From Loripinus fragilis (taxonomy: Eukaryota > Mollusca > Bivalvia > Lucinida > Lucinidae), in the NCBI GenBank assembly GCA_964019695.1, contig OZ026520.1:24256130-24320129 (forward strand): DNA of 64,000 nucleotides, in the 5' to 3' direction. The number at the start of each line of letters is the position of its first letter. Positions within the stretch are counted from its first letter, which is position 1. Below the pieces are notes generated by a model. It did not search any database and was not told the DNA's origin. It saw only the letters and a program-made list of their open reading frames with translations. The translations under genes and the position numbers were made by a program. Shown here piece by piece: positions 35,808 to 45,279 of this stretch.

Positions 35808-37185
35808 GCCCCAACTTTGGAAAAGTTGAAGGGGCATATTGCTTTCAGCTTGTCCGTGCGTGCATCCGTCCGTCCAAGGGGAGGTACTTTGATATTTTCA
35901 TACATACGTAGGCTCAGGCCATTTTTTGGGGTTCAAAATTTTAATTTTCAATATTTTTTGGGATTTTCAGAAAAATGAATATTTTTTTGGATATGAAGAT
36001 TTTGTTGATATTTTTCGGGGGTCATCACAAAATTGGGCTATATTTCGGGATTCTATGCATTTTAGGTTCTTTTCTTAAGGTCAAGGTACAGAATGGGGAT
36101 ATTTTTGGGTCGCTAAAATTTCAAATTTTTTTGGGGTGCTTGAAATTTCTGATATTTTTTGGGGGTGAATGGTAGATACTGGGCCCGAGCCTACGTAAGC
36201 AGAAAAAATGAGAGTACCCTGCTGGGCCGTCCGTCCATGCGTCCGTTACAAAAGTTATTAAGATCTAGTTTTGAAATTTCATATATGGATTCCTCATCAA
36301 AAAATAATTAACACTTATTATTTTTTAAGTCTGGATTATCCCCGTTTATGGAGTTACGCCCCTTTAAAGGGTCATAATGAAATTTTGTAGTCAATATATA
36401 TCAAAAACCATAACAGCTTTGAGCTTCAAACTTGGTCAGCTAATAGAGCATAATGAGCAGATAACTTGGTGAAAATTTAAAAAAAGTTAATTTTTTTTTT
36501 TTTGTTATTGCCCTTTGCGAATTCGGACATAGAAATTTTTTGATATCTCAACAACTATAACAGCTAAGAGCTTCAAACTTGGTCAGGTAACAGTGGATAA
36601 TGAGTAGATAATCTGGTGAAAATTGAAAAAAAAATATTTAATTTTTTTTAGTTATTGCTCTTTGCAAATTTTTGGTATTGAAAACTTGTAATCAAGATAT
36701 CTTAAAAAAACTTTTACAGCAAGTAGCTTCAAACTTAGATCAGCTGATAGCATATAATGAGTATATAACCTGGTGAAATTTTTTTATTTTTTTTAGTTAT
36801 TGCCCTTTGCAAAGTTTTGGCATTGAAAACTTGTAGTCAAGATGTCTCAAAAACTATACAGCAAGTAGCTTTGACTTAGTCAGCTGATAGAAGATAATGA
36901 GTAGACAACCTGGTGAAAAATAAAAAAATATTTTTTGTTTTCGTGTTATTGCCCTTTGCAAATTTTTGCATTGAAAACTTGTCATGATATATCGAAAAAG
37001 ATTGTAGCTAGGATCTTCAAACATGGTCAGTTGGTTGAAGATGATGAGTAGATTACCTGGTGAAAATTTATAAAAAATTTATTTTTTTTTTTAAGTAATT
37101 GCCCTTTGTAAATTTGGGCATTGAAAACGTATGACCCCTTCTTGACAAGCAAAGGGTTGGGGGCATAATGTTTCATAAACACCAT
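35808..37185 (+). mobile_element. Tandem-core element, family D (~148 bp units)
   Basis: It opens with a hairpin (tgccccaactttgg / aagttgaaggggca) and 'cgtccgtccaagg'. It then has five units sharing 'agcttcaaacttggtcag', 'gataatgagtag', 'ctggtgaaaat' and 'gttattgccctttgc', with anchors near 36421, 36570, 36723, 36865 and 37013. It closes at 'gcaaagggttgggggcata'. The section 35905-36175 is a separate 'tttttggggg'-rich block. Confidence 0.7.
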
Positions 37186-38238
37186 TTCTAGTTATAGCAT
37201 TGAAATGGTCCAATTTTGCAGGTTGCAAGTAGCAACAATGTTACTTTACAAATTAATCAAAGTGCGTTGATTTGATTATAATTATCAATAGTTTTAGCAG
37301 GAGATTTAGTTAATGTGTACATTATTACCCCTTTTTAAGTGATATTTGAGATGTGCCAAGAGTATAAAAATAGTTGCTACCATATGAGCAATGTCATTAT
37401 CTCGTTGTTCATCTGGCAGATCATTGACTGTGATAAGTTGATTTGGAAGCAGGTAACCCTTTAGTATTGCACTAAGGATAACCTGCTTCTTAAGTCGTCT
37501 GTTTTGTTTGTTTGTTTGATTTGCTTCTTTATGTCACATAAACAATCTTTCAGTTATGTAGGGACGGGTCTCCCTGCATTAAAGCAGTAGTCTAGCATTG
37601 CGCTAACGAACTAGATCTACTTGTGGACACATTTAGGCGAGAGTTCTGACCAGTTTAGTTTTTTTTTTAAAAAGCATGGGGATAAAAACGAGTTTTGAAT
37701 ATTAAAATTATTCCTATAAAGAATATATTTTGTCAAATCTACGTCACTGAGATCAATGACTACGTGAACAAGTCAAGGACAAAGATATGACGTCACGAAT
37801 ATCGAAATCGTGTCGTCATGATAAGCAGTCATGTGACTTCTAATAGGCATGAATTCACAGCACTATTATGCGATGGACAGACAAGTATGTGATACCCTGT
37901 ATCTTAATACAAGACTTATCAATGAACATTTAACTCAGGAAATTCATCCAACCATAACATGCTGGTGACATGTCCATCAACTCTTTGTACAGTACTGAAT
38001 GTTCCAACATTTTGTTGAAATTCAGGCAGTGGATGCTGAGAATTCTAGTGGACAAGAATTATGAGATGAACAGACAAACCTACTCAAATATAGACATGCT
38101 TTCACTTGGTGGTACAAAAAAATCAGTCCCTCGATAATACTGTTCATCATCGCTCAGCAAGCCATATAATGCCAAATAGTATCCCTTGTGTCAGGCTTTT
38201 CTATCCACCCCTCACATACATAAGATTCTTATATTTGA
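37186..38238. other. Intron with a SINE fragment
   Basis: A head-less SINE piece lies at 37501-37597 (tttgatttgcttctttatgt, ttcagttatgtagggacggg). The rest shows no recognisable feature. Confidence 0.5.
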
Positions 38239-38459
38239 GCCAGTGCATGAGATTTCCAACAATAAGGTATGTGCGACCAGCAAAGCCTCAGATCAGCCTG
38301 CACATAAGTGCAGTCTGATCAGAGCCTTTGCTAGTCGCTTGAATATTCTATGACTGTTAAGCTGCTGACCGAACATCATTTGGAGTTTCTAAGCTTAAAT
38401 GGAGGGTGCAGAGGCTCGTCCGAGTCTACACATGTCAAAATGCCACATTGTTGGAAATC
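38239..38459 (+). repeat. Inverted repeat partner, downstream side of the SR exon
   Basis: This 221-bp copy runs gccagtgcatgagatttcc ... ccacattgttggaaat. It pairs with 39370-39592 in opposite orientation at high identity by eye. The centre is a further palindrome (tgatcagcctgcacat / gtgcagtctgatca). Confidence 0.85.
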
Positions 38460-38589
38460 AGGTCATGGCTTATTTTGTATTGGCCTAGCAACAGGTCATC
38501 ATGCCGATACAGCTGACTGAGGACATGTAACTGAGCCAATACGAAATCACTTGATGAACTAGAAACCCCTAAACGGGTACTTTGACATT

Positions 38590-38797
38590 CAGTAAAACCT
38601 GTCTTAAGCGACAACTCGGAAATAGACAAAACAAATATCTTAAAGACAAATGGTAGCTTAATGAAGGTCGAAAGTATTGAAGAATGCTCCCCTTTGAGCC
38701 TTCTTCAATACTTTTGACCTGCATTTAGCAATAACTGGTCTTGAAAACCAGTTTTGGTCTTCTTTTTGAGTGGCCGCTTAATACAGGTTTTATTTAC
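38590..38797. mobile_element. pogo-like MITE copy ending near a splice donor
   Basis: It starts CAGTAAAACCTGT and ends with a degraded ACAGGTTTTATTTAC. The inner hairpin is tagcttaatgaaggtc...gacctgcatttagcaa. The intact relative is at 51914-52120. Its right end lies within ~5-8 nt of the GTAAGT donor of the SR exon. Confidence 0.8.
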
Positions 38798-38801
38798 TTA
38801 C

Positions 38802-39346
38802 TGATTCTAGTCTTTCTGCGATTGATCTCTTCTCCTGTTTATTGTCTTTGTCAGAGACTGATAGTGTACTATCATCTCTAGAGCCTCTTCTAGAAATCCT
38901 CACCCGGATCTCTTGTCCAGCACTCGCACCTGTTAATTTATCATGCTCTTTTTGCTCACTACCAGCTCTTGAACTCCTGCCTGACTTTGACTCACTGTTT
39001 GCTCTGGACCGAGTTTCTGACCTTGACTCACTGTTAGCTCTGGATTGAGCTTCTGACTTGGACTCACTGTTTGCTCTGGACTGAGTTTCTGACCTTGACT
39101 CACTGTTAGTTCTGGATCGAGCTTCTGACTTGGACTCGCTGCTTGCTCTGGAATGTGTTTCACTTGTAGAAAGTGATATTTCATCTTTAGACTTACTCTT
39201 ACTTCTGGATCTTCTTCTTGATGGTGATCTATCACTGCTTCCCTGGATATCATTACTTATCTTAGATGGAGTTCCAGACTCCCCGCTCCTTCTTCTGGAT
39301 TCAACTCTGCTTTCTTCCTCACTGTGTGATGTAATCTTTTTCTCAG
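38802..39346 (-). CDS. SR-repeat exon of the SR-rich gene
   Basis: This 545-nt exon has a TTGTTGCAG acceptor at 39347 and a GTAAGT donor at 38801. It starts AEKKITSHSEEESRVESRRR, continues SPSRRRSRSKSKSKDE, and then holds five copies of a 12-residue unit of the form SES(K/R)SE(A/T)(Q/R)SRxN, alternating a Lys-Ala and an Arg-Thr version. It ends IRVRISRRGSRDDS and RSIAERLES. The repeat is visible as a 36-nt tandem in the DNA near 38985-39165. RS/SE repeats are phosphorylation-prone and typical of splicing-associated proteins. Phase is 1 at the start and 0 at the end, so skipping this exon would shift the frame. It lies between two ~220 bp inverted repeats (38239-38459 and 39370-39592). Confidence 0.9.
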
Positions 39347-39369
39347 CTGCAACAATAAGAGCTGTGTTG

Positions 39370-39592
39370 TGATTTCCAACAATGTGGCATTTTGACAAGT
39401 GTAGACTCAAATGAGCCTGTGCAGCCCCCTTTGAAGCTTAGAAACTCCAAATGATGTTCAGTCAGTAGCTCAACAGTCATAAAATATTCAAGCGACAAGC
39501 AAAGGCTCTGATCAGACTGCGCGTATGCGCAGGCTGATCTGAGGCTTTGCTTGTCGCACATACCACATTGTTGGAAATCTCATGCACTGGCT
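39370..39592 (-). repeat. Inverted repeat partner, upstream side of the SR exon
   Basis: This 223-bp copy is inverted relative to 38239-38459. It begins only ~24 nt from the exon's acceptor AG, so the likely branch-point region lies inside or at the edge of the repeat. Confidence 0.85.
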
Positions 39593-40437
39593 AATAAGAT
39601 TTACTTAACTTAGCTGAAAATAAGATTGCCAGGTATTATTTTTCTGAATTCTATATATCAAGGAACTTACATGAATGGCATTTAATATGAAGTTTATTAA
39701 ACAATATTTACTTGCATTGGGGTATTACCCCAAGATTTTTAAAAATTACCCCAGCCCCTACTTTTAGAAGGTGGGGCGATATTTTTATATAAACAAAGAA
39801 GGGGAAACATCATTAATTAAGTAAAATACTCTTTACGTTAAAAATTACTGCTGGTTTTTGAACATAGAAATTACTTGTCAGGTCCACTGGTGTAGGATTA
39901 GTTATATCATTTTCCCATAAGCAAACAGAGTAGACCCTCATCAAGCAGCGCCTGGTCTCAGGGTTCCCCTTTTAGTGCCTTATTCACCACGCTGAGCATA
40001 AATACGGAATGCAGCAACAGTAATGTATTTAAATAAGCATACTTGTAGACCATGCATGGATTTTTAAATAACTAAAACTTGAAACCACCAGTAGCCAGAA
40101 AACTAGCTGTCAGACACACAAAACTTGTGTGTATGACAGCTAGTTTTCTGGCTACTGGTGGTTTCATCAAATTATTTCACAAAATTCCAGGATTTTTCCA
40201 GGATTATTCAGGGTTTTTCAAAATCAACGATTTTCCATGCATGGAACTTTTTTTGTGATTTTCCTGGTTTTCCATGATTTCCAGAACTTGTGGGAACCCT
40301 GTGGTCTGTATCTGTTCTGTTTGCAAAAGCATTAAAAGGTGTCTCTTTGAGGTAAAGCGTTAAATGAAATATCGCGTCTCATTCGCTCTTGCAAAAATAT
40401 ATGTTAAATAAATTTAGGGTTTATGAGTAAAGACTTA
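39593..40437. other. Intron with nested repeats
   Basis: A unit starting 'gaaattacttgtcaggtcca' (39870-39958) continues at 40302-40370 and is split by the CAGGG element. Similar units are at 42510-42610 and 44120-44290. Confidence 0.6.
39959..40301. mobile_element. 343-bp relative of the CAGGGTTCCC element, 6-bp duplication
   Basis: The ends are CAGGGTTCCC and GGGAACCCTG. TGGTCT is duplicated at 39953-39958 and 40302-40307. Inside is a near-perfect hairpin at ~40083-40167 (aaccaccagtagccagaaaa and its complement), which also occurs in the 54913-55344 copy. Confidence 0.85.
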
Positions 40438-40652
40438 TCAAAAGATCAGATGGTTGGGGCCTGATGCTTTGGCTGTTGTCAGGCCTACCAGGGTTGGATT
40501 TCTTTGGCTCCGATATTCAGTTTTATGTATGGTTGAGTCCTTATCTTTGCTTTGTCTCCTTTTTATATCTTGATTTATTTGTTCTAGGAGATAATTCATG
40601 GATAAGTTAGGGATCTTTCGTGCAAACCAAACATCTATGTCTTGATCCACAT
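40438..40652 (-). pseudogene. Protein-like open segment in an intron, unassigned
   Basis: After a CTCAGCTCAG acceptor-like sequence the minus strand is open for ~71 codons, including DVDQDIDVWFARKIPNLS, LLEQINQDIKRRQSKDKD and GLTTAKASGPNHL. The last piece faintly recalls the KASGPD motif of non-LTR reverse transcriptases, but no other part of that domain is visible. No donor gives the phase needed by the 38802-39346 exon. A decayed fragment of a mobile-element or host gene is the simplest reading. Confidence 0.25.
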
Positions 40653-40977
40653 CTGAGCTGAGAGTGAGGTTGGCGCCGTGAAACTAGTTTAAGCACCCAG
40701 TAAAAATATTTTTACTGACCGTTACAAGGCGGTGCTTCTTTTGTGGATCATTTTGTTATTTGTTTCGTGTTTGTCATGCTTTCTTGTCTGTTCATTGCAG
40801 CCTTGTGGTCACCCGCTGGGAAAGGGCTAACCTCTTGGTTCTCTTTAGTGTGATGTTGTTATTGTGACTTTCTCGTGTGGTGTCCTAGGTCAGGTGTGGT
40901 ACTTGATTGTATAGATTCCTGATCTTGACTCCTTACTTACTTTAATAACTTTCTAACAAAATGCTTGCAAACCATAC

Positions 40978-41609
40978 CGTTAACTTCCTTTGTTTTTCTT
41001 GGGTCAGCAACTACACCATCTTTCTTCCTATCTAAGCTAGCCTTTTGGGGTCCAGAAGCCGAAACAGCACCCTTATAACTCTCCGAGACTTTGTCCAAGT
41101 CACCTGGCTTTTCTGTTTTGATCTCGTGAACACTGAGAAGATTCTGTTTCAGAGTAGAAGTAAAAGATTGATCCAAGGACTCGGAATTTCTATCAGCCAC
41201 ATTTCTACCTATGTGTACCATACGACTATCTTCTGAATGTTCGTGATCATCATCATCAGTGTCCACTTCATCCTCCAATTTAATCTCAATCTTTTCAGGA
41301 ATATGCAAAACCATGTCCACTTTACCAACACTTTCTTTTAAAGAATTACTGTTTTTGCTTCTACTAGAAGTGTGGGGAGGTCCCTGTGTTTTGTTGGCAT
41401 TGGTATCATCTCCGTCTTTCTCCTCGGCAGATTCAGTGGTTGGAGGTCTGTCCTGGTCTATGTCTATTCTGATCTTAAAGGCTTGAGCACCTTTACCACC
41501 CGGAACCTTTAAAACATTTCTCTTTCCAACTTGTCGGCTTCCTCCATGAAGTCCCGCTCTTACATTTCTAGCCCATGAATCTATGCTCTTGTTCGCTTCT
41601 CCTATGAAA
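40978..41609 (-). CDS. Exon of the SR-rich gene with conserved-looking start and acidic middle
   Basis: This 632-nt exon follows a TTTTTCTGCAG acceptor. It opens with FIGEANKSIDSWARNVRAGL, HGGSRQVGKRNVLKVPGGKG and AQAFKIRIDID, the most ordered-looking part of the upstream protein. It then becomes acidic (EDEVDTDDDDHEHSED) and Ser/Lys-rich. Two donors are possible. GTATGG at 40977 leaves one G and is the only one in phase with the next exon (G+CT = Ala). The stronger-looking GTAAGT about 30 nt further on would leave two bases and break the frame into the 38802-39346 exon. I chose the first on phase; a skipped intermediate exon could change this. Confidence 0.85.
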
Positions 41610-43218
41610 CTGCAGAAAAACAACCAAGCTATTAGATAAGAGTATGTACACGTAATTAGGTTTTACTGTATTTACAATTTATATATTAACTTATGATTTC
41701 TAGTCAATCCAGTAGTTTAATTTCGTTATCAACATAAATTCATCATTTAGATGAAATCAATGTGTGAATATTGATCATCTGGATTCATCAGAAGCATGCT
41801 GATCTGGATGATGGTCAACATTGATTTCAGACGAGGGTACAGGATTTCAAAAAGTATTGTGCACAATGTGCATTAATGAGTCACCAAACAATTGTATTTA
41901 ACTCCCCTTTCCGAAAACCACGCCTTATTTAAATCTTTGTCTACTAGTGTCATCGCAAACAGTTTGGACCCAGATTAGGATCATTTATATTGGGCCTGAT
42001 CTGGATTCAAACTTTGACACTGTGGTGGTATTCCTGAATTTTTCGAAAAAGATGATTTTGAAGAAAAAAAAAACAGCAGACGACAAAACACGTTAAAAAA
42101 TTACCCTGCATGCAGAGTTAAATCTACTAACTGTACGGTAAATCTTGATAAGTTGTGCAAGCTTTAACATGCGCGACAATGTCACATGCTAAGTCGTCGT
42201 TGCATTGGTCAACTATGCACTGTCAGGTGACTTTTGGGTATTTAAATATTCTGGGCATGGTTCGGAAACATCTATTACTTATTTAAGTCTATCATTTTGA
42301 TTTCTTCCTCTCGTATGCGCCTGTATTTGCTCCTATGATGGTGAAAATTAGAAATAAGTTTCTAGTTAGGTCCAGATATGCAAATTTTTTGAGCGGACAG
42401 TTGGAAATAGCATCAATTTAACCCTTTCCTTCATGAATATTCATGCTATGTTCCACCCACTATGATTAATTATATAAATCAACGTTCGCATTGGTACATA
42501 GAACAAAGAAATTACTTGTCAGGTCCACTAGTGTAGGATCAGATATATTATATTTCTATAATCAGAGTAGACCCTGATCAGGCAGCTCTTGTAGAGAGCC
42601 TCTCTATGAGGTAAAGGGTTAAGTATATGTTTTGAATGCTCATTGAGATGGTTCTTTTGTGTACCCACGTTTTTTGGTTGAGAAATAAGAACATTGTTTT
42701 ATGTTTACACACTCTTATCTAGAGGCCTAGTATTAGGTTAGGTTGTATATGAGAGAGCCAATATTACAATGGGACATAGAAAACTAGAAAATGCTCAGGC
42801 GTCTGACCAGATGGTGGTGCAGACTAACCTCAGTAACCTGTGTGGAAATCTGCCTAATTTTAGTATTTTGAGATGACTTTTACGGAAACAAAGTGGCACT
42901 CTGGCACTTTATCGGGACTGCCACTGTTTGCGAAGATCAAAACTGATAATGTAGTATGCTAAATCACAAAAATGCTCTAAAATTTCTAAAACTTTTCTCT
43001 TATGTTCTCAAATAAAAAGTTGGTTTTCAGGGCTGTAATTCACAAAATGCATGTCAGATATAAGAATAGCAAACCGGGAAGGCCCTGATCAAACTACTTC
43101 TTCAGAAGCAGTCTGATATAGGTCTGCCCTATATGTCTGGGCCTTTTTGGCATGCAAAACATGCTACAAATTAAGTAAAGCAATCCTAAGTTAGATGTTT
43201 CACTCTAATGATACATAC
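41610..43218. other. Intron with dispersed repeats, no gene seen
   Basis: It contains a palindromic 'cagtttggacccagatta / gatctggattcaaac' unit at ~41955-42030, a 'cttcatgaatattcatgct' unit at 42440-42610 and a partial gaaccgtctc-type palindrome near 42640-42740. Confidence 0.5.
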
Positions 43219-44008
43219 CCATGTAAAGCTGCTGAAAAACTCTGCATGAAATCTACTTTCTTTGGGTCACACTTTCTCACCGGATTATACCCTGACAATA
43301 CACACTTGAAGCCCGCACCGGACTTCAGTACCTGCCTCTTGGTAAGATCACTCGCGCCTCTGTCTTTTACTTGTGATTCATCTTGTTGCCTAGGCTCATC
43401 TTTAACTTCTCCAAGACCCGGAATTGTGCCAGCAGTAGGCTGGGTTTGCATTACATTACTGAAAAGACTATCTTTATCGGGATAAGTCCGAGATGACTCC
43501 AGTGATTTACCATCATCAAGTAAAAACTTATTCATCTCCTGTCCAGTTTCATCCATTCCTGGTAATATGTCATCATCAAAATCATATCCCCTGCCTGGTG
43601 GCAACTCAGTATTAGAGTCATTGCTCTGATGTTTCTTTCTTCTACCAAGAGAATGTCCACAGTTATTGCCCCCTTCTCTATCATGTGACTCATCGGGATT
43701 AACAGCTGAAGGACAAGTATTATCATTAGCATCGCAATCCTGGTCTTTCTTATGACTCTTCTTTTTATCATCTTTGTGATGCTTTGTTTTCTTATTTATA
43801 TCATCTTTAGAGGTTCCGGTGGTAGTTTTGTCTTCTTTATCAACCTTTCCCATGCTCTTTCTTTCCTTATCTTTCTCTGATTTACCATCTTTCTCGTCTG
43901 TTTTGGCAGATTTCAGGTCTTCATTAGGAGTCGACGGTTTCTTCTTGGGGATCCTACCCAGAGATGAGGTATCTTCTCTTCTCAAACCAGCATTCAAGAA
44001 TGACAAAG
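43219..44008 (-). CDS. Lys-rich exon of the SR-rich gene
   Basis: This 790-nt exon has a TTTACAG acceptor at 44009-44015 and a GTATGT donor at 43218. It encodes LSFLNAGLRRED, then a Lys/Asp/Ser-rich stretch (KKTKHHKDDKKKSHKK), a second basic cluster (GRRKKH), then DDDILPGMDETGQEMNKFLL, TIPGLGEVKDEP, and a C-terminal part containing LKSGAGFKCVLSGYNPVRKC and DFMQSFSAALHG. The basic clusters look like nuclear localisation signals. The last ~60 residues have more hydrophobic and Cys content than the rest and may form a small folded segment that continues into the next exon. Phase is 1 at the start and 2 at the end; the GG left over joins T of the next exon to give Gly. No family recognised. Confidence 0.88.
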
Positions 44009-44480
44009 CTGTAAATAGGAAATTAATCATTTAACCATAAAGGCTTTCCTTCATGAATATTCATGCTAGGCTCCACCCACTATAAATAACTATATAAATA
44101 ATCTTTCGTGTTATTATATAGAACAAGAAATTACTTGTCAGGTCTACTAGCGTAGGATCGGATATTTCATACAACTTGCAAAAAAAGAGTGAGACCCCTA
44201 TCAGCCAGCTCTTACAAGAGCTGCCTGATCTGGGTCTGCTATGTTTGCAAAAGTATTCAAAGGCCGATCTATGAAGTAAAATTTAAATAAACTAATAAAT
44301 TCTTCCAACTGGTTTGTTACAGTGGTCCTGGGATGGTTCATTGTATATATGGTTAGAATTACCCATGTTAAAGTGTGTTTTAGTCACTCAAGATTGTTAT
44401 TGACAAAGCAAACAGTGCAGACCCTGATGAAATGCCACATTCTGAGGCATTTCAGCTGGGTGTTCACTGTGTTAGTTTTT

Positions 44481-44678
44481 TTGTTTGATTTGATTCTTTA
44501 CATCCCATCAACAGTCTTTCAGTTATGTAGGGACGGGCCTTCCTGGGTTTAACCAGTACAAAGCTAGGATTAATGTGTCTTGCTCAAGGACACAACGCAG
44601 TGATGCAGGAGTGGCTCAAACCCGTAGCCCCTCGTACTCGAGTCAAGCACTCTACCACTGAGCCACTGCGCTCCCATG
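44481..44678 (-). mobile_element. tRNA-derived SINE
   Basis: A near-complete copy: tttgatttgattctttac tail, 'ttcctgggtttaaccagta', 'gtgtcttgctcaaggacac', and a head ending cactgagccactgcgctccc. Confidence 0.85.
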
Positions 44679-44970
44679 TTCGAAATTTTAGAACATTTAC
44701 CGTACATTAAGAATATAGGGATCAAACATGGTTTTGTATGCATTAACATCTGCATGGTTCTGGGGGAGGTCTTGAAAACAAAAGCCAATGTTTCAACCCT
44801 CACTAAGGACCTGTTTATTGTATTGTAAAAATCATGCTTGACTGCTATTTTTGCATAAACACTATAGTGGGAAAATAAAAACCTCAAAAAAATGGACTAA
44901 AAGCACTGATGACTACTTATTGTGCAAGACTAAAAACTCTTTTTTACCTTAGCTACATCACACATTTGTA

Positions 44971-45126
44971 GCGGGTTCGAGCCTCACCGGCGTCACTGCG
45001 TTGTGGTCCTTGAGCAAGACACATTTATCCTAGCTTAGTACTGGTTAAACTCAGGAAGAACCGTCCCGCATAACTGAAAGATTGTTGAGTGGACGTAAAG
45101 AATCAAATCAAACAAAACAAACAAAC
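44971..45126 (+). mobile_element. tRNA-derived SINE, 5' truncated
   Basis: It starts inside the head at gcgggttcgagcctcacc and runs through 'gtccttgagcaagacac' to an 'aaatcaaacaaaacaaac' tail. It lacks the A-box part. Confidence 0.85.
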
Positions 45127-45279
45127 AAAACATCACACATTAGTGCATGGTGCTGATGTCAAATTTGTGACTGCCTGGATTTGTGCCAAACCCATTTTAT
45201 AACAAGATACAAATTTCGTTTTTTTTTAAAATTGATTTGGTCCTGTTAAAACATGGCTATTAATACCATTAGTCAAGGA

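Larger units (their letters stand above)
44009..45270. other. Intron with two SINEs in opposite orientation
   Basis: A second 'cttcatgaatattcatgct' unit (44045-44290) is followed by a minus SINE (44481-44678) and a plus SINE (44971-45126). No coding signal. Confidence 0.6.

Noticed and set aside
40450..40510. Reverse transcriptase from a LINE
   Set aside because: Only a KASGP-like word is present; no other RT motif, endonuclease or poly(A)-ended structure was found.
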